60,251 bases of DNA from Desulfovibrio piger ATCC 29098. Its GTDB lineage: Bacteria; Desulfobacterota; Desulfovibrionia; Desulfovibrionales; Desulfovibrionaceae. This document shows positions 16,701 through 26,400 of the stretch, in pieces. Within the stretch, counting starts at the first letter, position 1. Each line of letters opens with the position of its first letter. The DNA is taken from NCBI RefSeq assembly GCF_000156375.1, contig NZ_DS996351.1:219202-279452 (forward strand), in the 5' to 3' direction. Both the position numbers and the translations under genes were made by a program. Below the pieces are notes generated by a model that searched no databases, was not told the origin of the DNA, and saw only the letters and a program-made list of their open reading frames with translations.

Positions 16701-19700
16701 CCGGGACGGAGTTCCACAGGCTGACCCGGTGCTCATGCAGCAGCCGGACCCAGGCCTGGGGCTGCAGGCTCTCTTCCTCGTCCGGGATGACGACGGCGCC
16801 GCCGGCTGCCAGCAGGCCGAAGATGTCGTACACGGAAAGGTCGAACGACAGCCGGGCGAGGGCGAGGATGCGGTCCTCGGCATCCACGCCGTAGCGCCGG
16901 TTGACGTCAAGGATGGTGTTCATGGCCGCCCTGTGGGAGATCATGACCCCCTTGGGCGTCCCCGTGGAGCCCGAGGTATAGATGATGTAGGCAAGATCGT
17001 CGGGGGCGATGTCCACCTGCGGCGGGAGCTCGTCCTCGCCCGCTTCGGCCAGCAGGTCTGCCGCCACGAGGCGGATGCCTTCAGGCAGGGGCGCGGCGTC
17101 CGAACGGCCCACGACGACACGCACGCCGGCATCGGCCAGGATGGTGGCGATACGGGCATCGGGCTGGCCGGTGTCCAGCGGCAGATAGGCGGCCCCGGCG
17201 CGCTGGATGCCCAGGACGGCCACGACCTGTTCCCAGCCTCTGGGCAGAAGGACGGCGACCCGGTCGCCATGCCGTACCCCGGCCGCGTCCAGTTCCCGGG
17301 CCAGGGAGCGGCTCAGGCGTTCGGTCTCGCCGTAAGAGAGGGCCCTGTCCGCACTGATGACGGCGGTGGCATCAGGCCGGGACCCCGCCATGCGCAGGAA
17401 GGGGGCGAACATGGGCTCGCCGGGCATGTCCAGGGCCGTGTCGTTGACCGCCGCGCGTACGGCAAGCTGCGATGCCGGGAGGCGTACCGGCACGGCATCG
17501 TCCCAGGCCGCATCGTCACGGGAGAGGCGGCGCAGGGCCTCGGCGTAGGCTTCGAACATGGCATCGATCATCCCGTCAGGGAAGAGATCGCGTACATAGT
17601 CGAAGACGATGCGCAGCTCGCCGTCCACTTCGAACAGCTGATGGTCGAGCCAGACCTGCGGGGTCTGGGAGATGCTGTAGACCTCGTGCCCCATCTGCCC
17701 GAGGGCAAAGGTGCCGGAAGAGGATTCCATGGACAGGGCGCTGGTGAAAATCACGGGCATGATGCCCGCCGCCGTGCCGCGTCTGCGGCCCAGTTCGCGC
17801 AGGACGCGGATGCCGCTGAAGGAACGGTGTTCCATGTCGTCCCACAGGCGGCTCCACAGCCGTCCAGCCCGGGTCTCGAAGCTCCCGCCCTGCGTCAGGT
17901 CCACCGCCAGAAGGCTGTTGGAGGTGAATTCGCCGACCAAGGCATTGACCTGGCGATGCAGGGGCAGGCGGTTGAACAGGGTCAGATTGATGCAGAAGCG
18001 CTTTTCTTCGCTCCAGCACCCCAGGACTTCGGCGAAGGTCGCCAGGGCCACGGCCGTGGGGGCCAGGCCGCGGGCGTCGCCGCGCTGCTTGATGCGCTGC
18101 CAGGTCTCCTTGTCGAGGGTCGTCATCCTGCGGCTGAAGACGGGGCGGTCGATGGCGGCAGGGCTGGTGGCCAGCGGCAGCCGCGGCGCGGCGGGCAGGT
18201 CATCCAGACGGGCGAGCCAGTAGTCGCGGTCCCTGGCATAGATCCCGGTGGCCCGGTAGCGTTCCTCGGCCAGACGGTAGTCCCGGAAGGTGATGTCCAG
18301 CACAGGGAGCTTGTCCTCCTGGCCATTGTAGATGAGCGAGAGCTCGGCGAGCATCTGGCTGATGCCGTGGAAATCGCTCAGGATGAGGTCGAAGCTGAGG
18401 TGGATGCGCAAGGCATCATCGGGCAGCAGGGAAACCTCCACTCGGAAGTTGGGCCAGCGGCCCACGTCCAGGACTTCGTGGGACATCTCCATGCGGATGC
18501 GCTCGAAGTGGGCCGCGGCTTCCTCCGGAGAGCTCTGGCGCAGGTCATGCCGCCGGATGGTGTAATGCGGGACTTTCTCCAGCACCTGCTGGCGTTCGCC
18601 GTCGAGGATGATCGTACGCAGCATGGGCTGGCGGAGGATGAGACGGTTCCAGGCCTCTTCATAGCGGTCGGCGTCCAGGCCCCGGGCCTGGGCTTCGAAG
18701 TAGAAGTGGCAGCTGACGCCGCCGAGGGCCAGGCCGGACTGGTCGCGGCCTATCCAGTAGGCCTGCTGCATGTCCGAGAGCGGGAAGGGCTCGAAAGCCT
18801 CTTCCGGCGCGGGGACGAGCAGGGCCGAAAGGCCGGCGCCTTCCTCCTTCGTGGCGGGGGTGCCGGACTGCACGGCCGGTGCCGTTTCCTCTTCGCCGGA
18901 GGCCGGGCCAAGGTCACGGGCAAACCTGGCCGCCATGGCCTGCACCGTGGGCGTGGCGGAGACTTCGTGCGGCGCGATGCGGATCTTCAGATCCCGGCTG
19001 ATACGCTGGAACAGGTCGAGGCTGATGAGCGAATCCATGCCCAGGCTGGTCAGGTTGACATCCTCGGGGATGGCATCCTCTTCGAGGCGCAGGAAACCGG
19101 CGATCTCTTTCTTGAGATAGGCGCGCAACCGTTCTTCCCTTCCGCTCATGGGAAGGGTGCGCAGTTCCGCGGCAAGCCTGCTGTTGCCCGCGGTCTCGGC
19201 CGGGCGGGCGGCAGCGGCGGCGGGGCTGTGCCGGAGCTCTTCGTACATGGCGGCGCCGGCAGTAGCCTGCAGGATGGGCAGCATCCGGTTCCAGTCCATG
19301 CGGGTGACGACCTTGCTCCCCTCGCCGGACGCCATGAGCCTGTCGAGGACGGCAAGTCCTGTGGCCGTATCGAAGCCCTCGACGCCCTGCTGGCGGATGC
19401 GGTCGAGGATGCCCAGACGCACCACGGTCCCCAGCTCGCCCCAGGCTCCCCAGTTGATGCTGAGGCCGGGGAGGAAGTCAGCGCGGCGGGCAGCCACGAG
19501 GGCGTCCATGAACGTGTTGGCGGCCACGTGGTTGGCCTGGCCGTGCGTACCGAAGACCGAGGCGATGGAGGAGAAGACCACGAAGTGGTCGAGCGCCAGA
19601 TCGCGTGTCAGTTCATGCAGGAACCAGCTGCCGTCCACCTTGGGGGAGAGGACGGTATTGAAGCGGGCCCAGTCGAGACGGGACAGGGGCGCGTCGTCCA

Positions 19701-22700
19701 GCAGGCCGGCCAGATGGAAGACGCCCGCCAGCGGCATGGGAGAGGGCAGCAGATTCGTGCCGAACGCCTCGGCCAGGGCGGCCCTGTCCGTCACGTCCAC
19801 TTGCAGGAGGCGGACATCGCATCCTGTGGCGGCGATCTTTTCCACCGCGGCCGCGCCGGCGGAACCGGCCTCAGGCAGGCGGCGTCCCAGCAGCCATACC
19901 TGTCCGGCACCGCGGGCAGCCAGGTGGGCGGCCAGCGCCAGGCCCAGGTCGCTCAGGCCACCAGTGACGAGATAGGCCGCCTCCCGGCGGATGCCTTCGT
20001 GCCTGGGGGCAAAGTCGTTGCGTACGACGACCTTGCCGATATGGCGTCCTTCGAGCATGTAGCGGAAGGCGTCCCTGGCGGCATCCATGGTGAAGACGCG
20101 CCGGGCTATGGGGGTGTAGTGCCCGGCGGCAAAACCTTCCATGACGGCGGCGAAGATGCCGCGCATCTGCGCCTCGTCCTCCTTGCCCAGTTTTTCAAGG
20201 TCGACGATGTGGTATTCGATATCGTCACGGATGGCCGCCACCTGTGCGGGCGTGCGCAGATCGGTCTTGCCGATCTCGATGAAACGGCCGCCTTCCGTCA
20301 GGCAGCGCATGCTGCTGTCGGCCAGCTCGCCGGTAAGGAAGTTGAGGACCACGTGTACGCCCTGTCCGCCCGTGGCCTTGAGGACCCGGGATTCGAAGGC
20401 CGTGGAGCGCGAGGAGAAGACGTGCTCTATACCCATGGAGCGCAGCAGGGCGCGTTTGCGCTCCGTGCCCGCCGTGGCAAGGATGACCGCGCCGCGTGCC
20501 CTGGCGATCTGGATGGCGGCAAGGCCCACGCCCCCTGTGGCCGAGTGCAGCAACACCCGTTCGCCGGGCTGGAGGCGTGCCGCATGGACGAGCGCCTGCC
20601 AGGCGGTCATGAAGACGGTGGGGATCACCGCAGCGTCGGTGAACGGCATGCCTTCCGGTATGGAGGCCGCAAAGGCTTCCCGGGCATAGACGTGGGAAGC
20701 GAAGGAGCCGTACACGGTGGTGAAGACACGGTCGCCGGGGCTGAAGCGGGTCACGCCTTCACCAACGGCGGAGACCGTGCCCGCGCAGTCGAGTACCAGG
20801 GTCCTGATCTTGTCGGCCACGCCCATGGCTACCATGACGTTCTGGAAGTTCATGCCGTAGGCTTCGGCCGCGATCTCGATCTCGCCGGGCCCGGGAAGGC
20901 GCCGCTGCAGCGGGGCGACCCGGATGTTCTCGATGCCCGCGCCGCCGAGATCCAGATGGTAGGCCTGCGTTTCGGGACGGGCCAGCGGGGCGTTGCGCAC
21001 CTGGCGGGCGGCAGGCAGGCCGCGTACCAGACGGGGGGCCAGCAGGCTGCCGCCGCGCAGGGCCAGCTTGTCTTCCTTGTATCCGCGAGCGGTCAGCAGG
21101 CCGCACAGAGTGGGAAGCTGGGCCTCGGGAGCGGCCACGGGGTCCATGTCGATGATGACCGGCGCGATGTTGCCCAGTTCGTTGGCCACGGATTTTTCCA
21201 GGCCCCAGAGCAGGCTTTGCGCGGGGACGGGCTGATCCGAAGCGCGGGCGGCCTGTGCCTGGCAGGTCAGCGCGGCCAGACGTACGGACGGGCCGTCCTC
21301 CTGTGCCGCCAGAGCCTGGGCCAGATGCAGGAAGGCCTGGGCCGTATGGTTCTTGAAGGGAGCTTCGCCGCCGCTGCCCAGGAAGTCGGTCTCGTAGCAG
21401 TCCAGGCCCCAGAGGAACACGACGCCCCGGGGCGTGCCGCCCTGCCGCCAGTCGCGGATCAGGCGGGCGAAGGCGTCGGCATCGCTGGGATCGACGGCAG
21501 CCATGTCGTCAGGATGTCCCGTACCGGCGCAGGCCGCGAGCATGGCCGTAGCGCCCTGCTGTTCCAGCGAACGGGCGAGGGCACGGGCAAAATCCGTATC
21601 GCGACCGGCCAGGATGAGCCAGTGCCCGGCAGCGTCCCCGGCTTCCGGCATCAGGGCCTGGCGCCAGACCACGTCATAGCACAGGTCGGTATGCTGCCGC
21701 TGCCCGGCCTTGAGCAGTTCCAGCGTCTCCTTGTTGGTACGGCGCATGGTAAGGTTGACGATCTCGCAAACGGGCTCGCCTTCGGGGGTGAAGATGGTGA
21801 AACTGGCAGAGAACATCTCCTGCCGGAAGCTGTCGCCTTCCTTCATGACGGCCCGGCACCAGACCGTTTCAGGCGCACGCCCGTGGAAGATGACTTTTTC
21901 CACGCTGAACGGCATGAAACCGTCGCCCGTGAGATCATCCTCGGTGGCGGCAAGAGCGGCGACCATGCTTTGCAGGCAACTGTCGAGCAGGGCCGGGTGG
22001 ATGATGAAACCGCCTTTTTTGCCGCGTTCGGCGCTGTCCAGGGCCACTTCGGCCACAGCTCCGCCCCGGGTGCGCCACAGGCGCCGCAGGCTGCGGAAGG
22101 CCGGACCGTACTGCACGGCCCCGTAGGCATCGAATTTTTCGTAAAAGGCCTGTACGTCCACCTCGTCGCAACCTTCACGCAGGCGGTCCAGGTCGACGTT
22201 TTCGGCAGAGCGCTCGTGGGCGGGGGCGAGCTGGCCGGAGACATGCTGGTGCCATTCCCCCTGTCCTTGCCCGGCGCCCCGGCTGAAGATCTCGAAATCG
22301 GCCCCGTTTTCCGTGGGAGAGACAAGGACCTGTACGGTGCGTTCGCCTTCGTCGAGCATGAGGGCCTCGCGCAGCACCACATTCTCGAGCCGGATACGGT
22401 CCGTACCGAAATGATCCATGCCCGCGGCGGCGGCCAGGTCGAAATGCGCCGTGCCCGGAACGACCACGATGTCGAAAACGCGGTGCTGGGCCAGGAAGGG
22501 TTGCAGGGTGCCGCTCACCGCCGCCGTATACTGGCTCACGGCCAGGGGGGAGGAGAGGCGCCGTCCCAGCAGGATATGGCCCGTGTCGTCTCCGTCCGGT
22601 GCGTCCGTCCGGGCGGGCGCGATCCCGGTACTGAAGGCCTGGCGGCTGCCGTTGCCGTTGCGGGCGATGATGACATGTTCGTCAAGGTCGCCGTCGGCGG

Positions 22701-23454
22701 GGGCAGGGTAGCAGGCCGTCCTGTCGAATCCTTCCGTGTCCAGCATGCGTGTCCAGCCCTCGGCGGTCAGGAAGGGATTGTCGCCGCGCAGTTCCCCGTC
22801 ACGCAGTTTGTCGAGCAGGCAGCCGAAGGATATCTCGAAGCCCATGGCCGGCCGGGGCAGGGTGATCTCCCGCAGGAGGAGCAGGCCGTCCGCGGCCAGC
22901 ACGGCGCTGATGTGGCGCAGGGCGGCGGTCAGGTCGGCAGTGGCGTGCAGGACATTGGCGCAGACGACGATATCGAACTCGTCGGCATGGAAGCCCTGAA
23001 GGAACGGGTCGCGGCTGATGTCCAGCGTGGCATATTCCACGAAGGGGAAGGCGGCGAAGCGGTCCCGGGCCCGGGCCGTGAACAGGGGGGAGACGTCCGT
23101 ATAGACATAACGGGTGCGTCCTGCGGGCAGGACGGGCAGCAGGGCCGAGGTCGTCCCGCCCGTGCCGGCGCCGATCTCCAGGATGGAGAGGGCGCGGTCC
23201 ATGGGCAGGGCATCGGCAAGGGCCTTCAGGCTCCTGGCCATGATCCCGTTATAATAACGGCTTTGCGGGGTATCCTGGTAGATGCTCTCCACGGCGTCAG
23301 GATTGCCGCCGGGGAACATGACCTGTCTGGGATCCTTGCGGCCTCCCAGTATCTCGCGGAAATTCTCGCCGCAGCGTTTCATGAACGAGAGCAGCGGGAT
23401 GTTGTCCAGGACAAGGTCCTGATGTTTTTCATGGCATCCTTGTGGCATGGTCAT
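13714..23454 (-). CDS. NPS-D: hybrid PKS/NRPS, MT(core)-DH-ER-KR-ACP-Cy-A(MT)-PCP-TE
   Basis: A 3246-residue megasynthase. Domains by approximate residue: C-methyltransferase core 20-250 (LEIGAGTGGTTS); DH 285-590 (His in AQHRVFDIVVVPG, Asp in LLDSCLQS); structural KR half 600-820; ER 825-1135 (ATGGVGLAAIQ); KR 1150-1340; ACP with LGMDSLISL near 1473; Cy 1560-2000 (DLILSD); A 2015-2500 plus 2850-2880, with an embedded methyltransferase at 2500-2840 (LEVGGGYGTVT); PCP with GGDSLSAF near 2927; TE 2980-3245 (GWSMG, HWNLL). The A-domain code reads D-L-Y-N-I-S-M-I-W, matching cysteine. The KR has GGLSDLG and His where Tyr is usual, so its activity is uncertain. The protein begins inside the methyltransferase whose N-terminal part ends NPS-C. 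An in-frame ATG two codons later is also possible; GGAGA lies upstream. Confidence 0.93.
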   Translation of the reverse strand: MTMPQGCHEKHQDLVLDNIPLLSFMKRCGENFREILGGRKDPRQVMFPGGNPDAVESIYQDTPQSRYYNGIMARSLKALADALPMDRALSILEIGAGTGGTTSALLPVLPAGRTRYVYTDVSPLFTARARDRFAAFPFVEYATLDISRDPFLQGFHADEFDIVVCANVLHATADLTAALRHISAVLAADGLLLLREITLPRPAMGFEISFGCLLDKLRDGELRGDNPFLTAEGWTRMLDTEGFDRTACYPAPADGDLDEHVIIARNGNGSRQAFSTGIAPARTDAPDGDDTGHILLGRRLSSPLAVSQYTAAVSGTLQPFLAQHRVFDIVVVPGTAHFDLAAAAGMDHFGTDRIRLENVVLREALMLDEGERTVQVLVSPTENGADFEIFSRGAGQGQGEWHQHVSGQLAPAHERSAENVDLDRLREGCDEVDVQAFYEKFDAYGAVQYGPAFRSLRRLWRTRGGAVAEVALDSAERGKKGGFIIHPALLDSCLQSMVAALAATEDDLTGDGFMPFSVEKVIFHGRAPETVWCRAVMKEGDSFRQEMFSASFTIFTPEGEPVCEIVNLTMRRTNKETLELLKAGQRQHTDLCYDVVWRQALMPEAGDAAGHWLILAGRDTDFARALARSLEQQGATAMLAACAGTGHPDDMAAVDPSDADAFARLIRDWRQGGTPRGVVFLWGLDCYETDFLGSGGEAPFKNHTAQAFLHLAQALAAQEDGPSVRLAALTCQAQAARASDQPVPAQSLLWGLEKSVANELGNIAPVIIDMDPVAAPEAQLPTLCGLLTARGYKEDKLALRGGSLLAPRLVRGLPAARQVRNAPLARPETQAYHLDLGGAGIENIRVAPLQRRLPGPGEIEIAAEAYGMNFQNVMVAMGVADKIRTLVLDCAGTVSAVGEGVTRFSPGDRVFTTVYGSFASHVYAREAFAASIPEGMPFTDAAVIPTVFMTAWQALVHAARLQPGERVLLHSATGGVGLAAIQIARARGAVILATAGTERKRALLRSMGIEHVFSSRSTAFESRVLKATGGQGVHVVLNFLTGELADSSMRCLTEGGRFIEIGKTDLRTPAQVAAIRDDIEYHIVDLEKLGKEDEAQMRGIFAAVMEGFAAGHYTPIARRVFTMDAARDAFRYMLEGRHIGKVVVRNDFAPRHEGIRREAAYLVTGGLSDLGLALAAHLAARGAGQVWLLGRRLPEAGSAGAAAVEKIAATGCDVRLLQVDVTDRAALAEAFGTNLLPSPMPLAGVFHLAGLLDDAPLSRLDWARFNTVLSPKVDGSWFLHELTRDLALDHFVVFSSIASVFGTHGQANHVAANTFMDALVAARRADFLPGLSINWGAWGELGTVVRLGILDRIRQQGVEGFDTATGLAVLDRLMASGEGSKVVTRMDWNRMLPILQATAGAAMYEELRHSPAAAAARPAETAGNSRLAAELRTLPMSGREERLRAYLKKEIAGFLRLEEDAIPEDVNLTSLGMDSLISLDLFQRISRDLKIRIAPHEVSATPTVQAMAARFARDLGPASGEEETAPAVQSGTPATKEEGAGLSALLVPAPEEAFEPFPLSDMQQAYWIGRDQSGLALGGVSCHFYFEAQARGLDADRYEEAWNRLILRQPMLRTIILDGERQQVLEKVPHYTIRRHDLRQSSPEEAAAHFERIRMEMSHEVLDVGRWPNFRVEVSLLPDDALRIHLSFDLILSDFHGISQMLAELSLIYNGQEDKLPVLDITFRDYRLAEERYRATGIYARDRDYWLARLDDLPAAPRLPLATSPAAIDRPVFSRRMTTLDKETWQRIKQRGDARGLAPTAVALATFAEVLGCWSEEKRFCINLTLFNRLPLHRQVNALVGEFTSNSLLAVDLTQGGSFETRAGRLWSRLWDDMEHRSFSGIRVLRELGRRRGTAAGIMPVIFTSALSMESSSGTFALGQMGHEVYSISQTPQVWLDHQLFEVDGELRIVFDYVRDLFPDGMIDAMFEAYAEALRRLSRDDAAWDDAVPVRLPASQLAVRAAVNDTALDMPGEPMFAPFLRMAGSRPDATAVISADRALSYGETERLSRSLARELDAAGVRHGDRVAVLLPRGWEQVVAVLGIQRAGAAYLPLDTGQPDARIATILADAGVRVVVGRSDAAPLPEGIRLVAADLLAEAGEDELPPQVDIAPDDLAYIIYTSGSTGTPKGVMISHRAAMNTILDVNRRYGVDAEDRILALARLSFDLSVYDIFGLLAAGGAVVIPDEEESLQPQAWVRLLHEHRVSLWNSVPALGQLLADAAAEGEGQPLPLRLAIFSGDWIPQSLPPRLKQLVPGIRVMAMGGATEASIWSNFHETGPDDARWASVPYGRPLANQAFAVLDDRLQPRPDWVAGDLYISGDGLALGYWNDPEKTAGAFLPAGDGHPRLYRTGDTARYHDDGTLEFLGRKDEQVKIHGYRVEPGEIESVLKAHPAVNNAAVLLHKGAEGELSLAAYVEADPGHRGEIVREERAASRLEDGLPLRTDGREGLDEERFLPVWDKMKELYAAAVTAALEELGFFGHGYRDTETFLHDSGISPRYGRWLARAVKALHDLGLADRDGDGVWQRRGTAPDREACLAFCADRAGELGYSPQEMALLARTVRELPAILREDVHSAEFYTSAEVPGFYQKIFGASNQLTADLVTGLAAASGNGFRILEVGGGYGTVTRFVLPGLPDNGVTYDFTDISPFFLNRAREEFTGYPFVNYRLLDLDEDPRLMGFEPHGYDLILAGNVLHDAADIRRSLKYLAGLLKPSGILLMQEETVFQLPFDLSMGLQQGFDSARDEEFRPEQPLLTRELWTKALTEAGLSRPSFLMPPASLESRLGLEVILSEGPSSVARFTPRPLEDHLRGHLPAWMIPVSWTLLDRMPLTRNGKVDRKRLSGGAVRQRPRTGVTARTRTEQAVAAIWKNVLRVDDVGVTDSFFLSGGDSLSAFQLLRQLEREFGCRLTLRDLLQAPTVAAQAALVDHRAPGASAGELVCLHDADGPATVCMMHPVEGLVNAYAPLAAKLGEVSFHALQSAGLDGGPLRTAFPDMVTAALEAVEGLPRPLLLGGWSMGAFLAWETARRLLAGGQGEHLLPLVLLDPPSKPAWDSLYDSRAHDPAALLGLVAPAPQKALAALGMSEGDLAALDAPARARVLAEALRSSGQLAVEKDDLEMAGRVMEIIDANLRALRSYAPQPLEGLPVLYVRSNSMEEDDARTAYWRGLAGSGFEELAVDADHWNLLHDPGSVDAIAARLARLLKKHA

Positions 23455-23467
23455 TTCTCCATGTTTC

Positions 23468-26400
23468 CTATGATTGACGGTCAGAGAGGCCGGAGGCCTC
23501 CTGCCGGTCGAGCAGGCTGGTCACACGATCCCTGAGATCCCTGTCCGGAGCGGCCGGGCGGCCGTAAGAGCCGGCGGCGTCACGGGCCAGGAGGCCTTGT
23601 TCGGCCAGGTTCTCCAGCAGGCGCGGAAGAAGCTGGTCGAACCGTTCCGGCAGGCCTATGCGTGCGGCGATGTCCCGGGCGGTATGGAAGCCCTCATCCG
23701 GGAAGGCCCCCAGATCCGTCAGGGCCTCGAGGGCATAGCCGGAGCAGAAGGTCTCGATCATCCGGGCATGCTCCCGGTATTCGGTGCCGTCGGGGCGGTC
23801 GTCTTCAGCGCCGGAGGCGGATTCGGCAGCCCGGGTCAGGCGCTGCCAGATGTCGTCCTGCGAGGCGGCCGGGGCGGCGGTGCTTCCGCTGGCTATGCCG
23901 CGGAACGAGTCGTCCACCCAGTGGCGTTCCCCCTGGAAGGGGTAGAGGGGCAGGTGGAGGCGGCCCCAGTGCTGGTCCTGGGCAAATGCTGCCCAGTCCA
24001 CATCCGCTCCACTGCGGTAGAGGGCGGCCAGGGCCTCGCATGTCTGGCGCCATTCCGGGGTCCCGGCATGCATGGCGGCGACCCAGACGCCGTCTTCCCC
24101 GCTGTTCTCCAGGGCCTGCTCGCGGCGGCAGAGGGCCGTCAGCACGCCGGACGGGCCCAGCTCCAGCCAGGCCGCGGGAGCCATGTCCCGCAGCGTGCGG
24201 AAGCCGTCGAAAAAGCGCACGGTGGAGCGGATATGCCGCACCCAGTAGTCGGCCCCGGAGATCTCGGCAGGCCCGACCAGCCGGCCGGTGACATTGCTGA
24301 CCACGGGCAGGCCGGGGGCGTCATAGGCGATGCTTTCGGCCACACTGGCGAAGTCGTCGAGGATGGGATCCATCAGGGAAGAATGGAAGGCATGGGAGAC
24401 CGGCAGGTGACGGATGCTGATGCCCAGGCTCCCGGCCTTGTCGGCGATGCGGGCAAGGTCTTCCAGCGGGCCCGACAGGACGGTCTGCGTGGAGCCGTTG
24501 ACGGCGGCGATGCCTGTCCGTTCCGGCGTGCCGCAGGCGGCGAGCAGGGCGAGGACGTCCTTTTCGGAGGCCAGCACGGCGCTCATGCCGCCCCCGGCGG
24601 GCAGGGAGGCGATGAGGCGCCCCCGTGCGGCCACAAGACGTGCGGCATCCTCCAGGCTGAACACGCCTGCCAGGGTCGCGGCCACATATTCACCGATGCT
24701 GTGTCCGGCAGCGGCCAGAGGCTGGATACCGAAGGACTGCCACATCCGGGCAAGGGCATATTCCAGACTGAACAGGGCCGGCTGGGTGAAGGCGGTGTTG
24801 TCGAGCAGCGCGGCCTTGTCGGCGTCCCACATGACGCGCAGCAGGGGCTCGGGCAGCAGAGGGTCGAAAAGGCGGGCGCAGCGGTCGAGCTCCGCACGGA
24901 AGCACGGCTGCGCCTGGTAGAGTTCCTTCCCCATGCCCGAACGTTGCGCCCCCTGACCGGTGAAGAGGAAAACGGGCCTGTGTTCGTCGCCCGTGTTCGT
25001 GGTGGTCCACTCCTCGTGCGTCATCGCCGCGTCAAGGCCGGAGCGCAGTTCTTCCAGGCTCTCGCCTACCACGGCGAGACGGACGGCGTGATGTTCCCGG
25101 CCTTCCTGTGTGGTATGGCAGAAGTCGGCCAGATCGAGACCGTCGGCATCCTGCCCGGCCAGGAATTCCCCATAGCGTCCTGCCAGTTCCTTCAGGGCCT
25201 TTTCGCTCCTGGCGGAGACCACCATCAGAGGGTTGGCGACAGCTCCCGCACTGCGGGAGCCTTCCCGCTGCGGCGCTTCCTCGAGGATCAGGTGGGCATT
25301 GGTCCCCCCCACACCGAAAGAGCTGACGGCGGCGCGCCGGGGGGAGAAGCCCTGCGGCCAGTCGATGGCCGTCTTGTTGACGAAGAAGGGGGTGGACGCG
25401 AAATCGATACGGGGGTTGGGGCTGTTGAAATGGCAGGTAGGGGCAATCCGGGCGTGCTTGATGGAAAGGATGGCCTTGATGAGGCTGGCCACCCCCGCCG
25501 CCACTTCCAGATGGCCGACGTTGCTCTTGACCGATCCCAGAGCGCAATAACCGCGTGCGGGGTTGTTGCGGGAGTAGATGCGGTTCAGGGCCTCGACCTC
25601 CAGCGGGTCACCGAGATAGGTGCCGGTACCGTGCCCTTCCACATAGGCGATGGTGGCGGGATCGACGCCGCTGACGCCCAGGGCCTCGGCGATGACTTCG
25701 CTCTGGCCTTCGAGGCTGGGCGCGGAATAGGCGACCTTGGAATTGCCGTCGTTGTTGATGGCCGTCCCCAGGATGACCGCGTGGATGTCGTCGCGGTCGC
25801 GCAGGGCGTCTTCCAGGCGTTTGAGCAGCACGACGCCCACGCCGTTGCCCGAGACGATGCCTTCCGCCTGGGCGTCATAGGGGCGGCAATGCCCGTCAGG
25901 CGAAAAGATCATGCCTTCCTGGTAAAAATGGCCGTGCTCCTGCGGGATGTCGATGCCGCTGGCGCCGGCAAGAGCCATGTCGCACTCGCCGTTGAGCAGG
26001 CTCTGGCAGGCCAGATGCACGCTGACGAGGGAAGTGGAGCAGGCGCATTGCAGGTTGAAGGCCGGGCCCCGCAGGTTGAGCTTGTAGGAGACGCGGGTGC
26101 ACAGATGGTCGCGGTCCGTACCGATATGGCCCTGCATGAAGCGCGCCGTGCCGTAATCCGCCAGGTCGGCGCACATATAGTTGACGTAGTAGGTGCTCAG
26201 GCGCGTGCCGCCGAAGACGGCGACGGCGCCGGGATAGGTATAGGGATTGTAACCGGCATCCTCCAGGGCGTGCCAGCAGGTCTGCAGGAACTGGCACTGC
26301 TGGGGGTCGATGCAGATGGCTTCTGTCGGGGTGTAGCCGAAGAAGGCGGCATCGAACAGTTCCGCATCTTCCATGATGCCCGCGGCCCTGACATAGGTGG

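Noticed and set aside
23440..23500. Frameshift joining NPS-C and NPS-D
   Set aside because: Kept only as an alternative: the gap has a stop codon, a GGAGA binding site and an ATG in good order, so two genes are the simpler reading.
14902..23535. An 2877-residue open frame on the plus strand opposite NPS-D
   Set aside because: It is the antisense mirror of a GC-rich gene, rich in Gly/Gln/Ala/Val with no domains, while the minus strand encodes a complete megasynthase.
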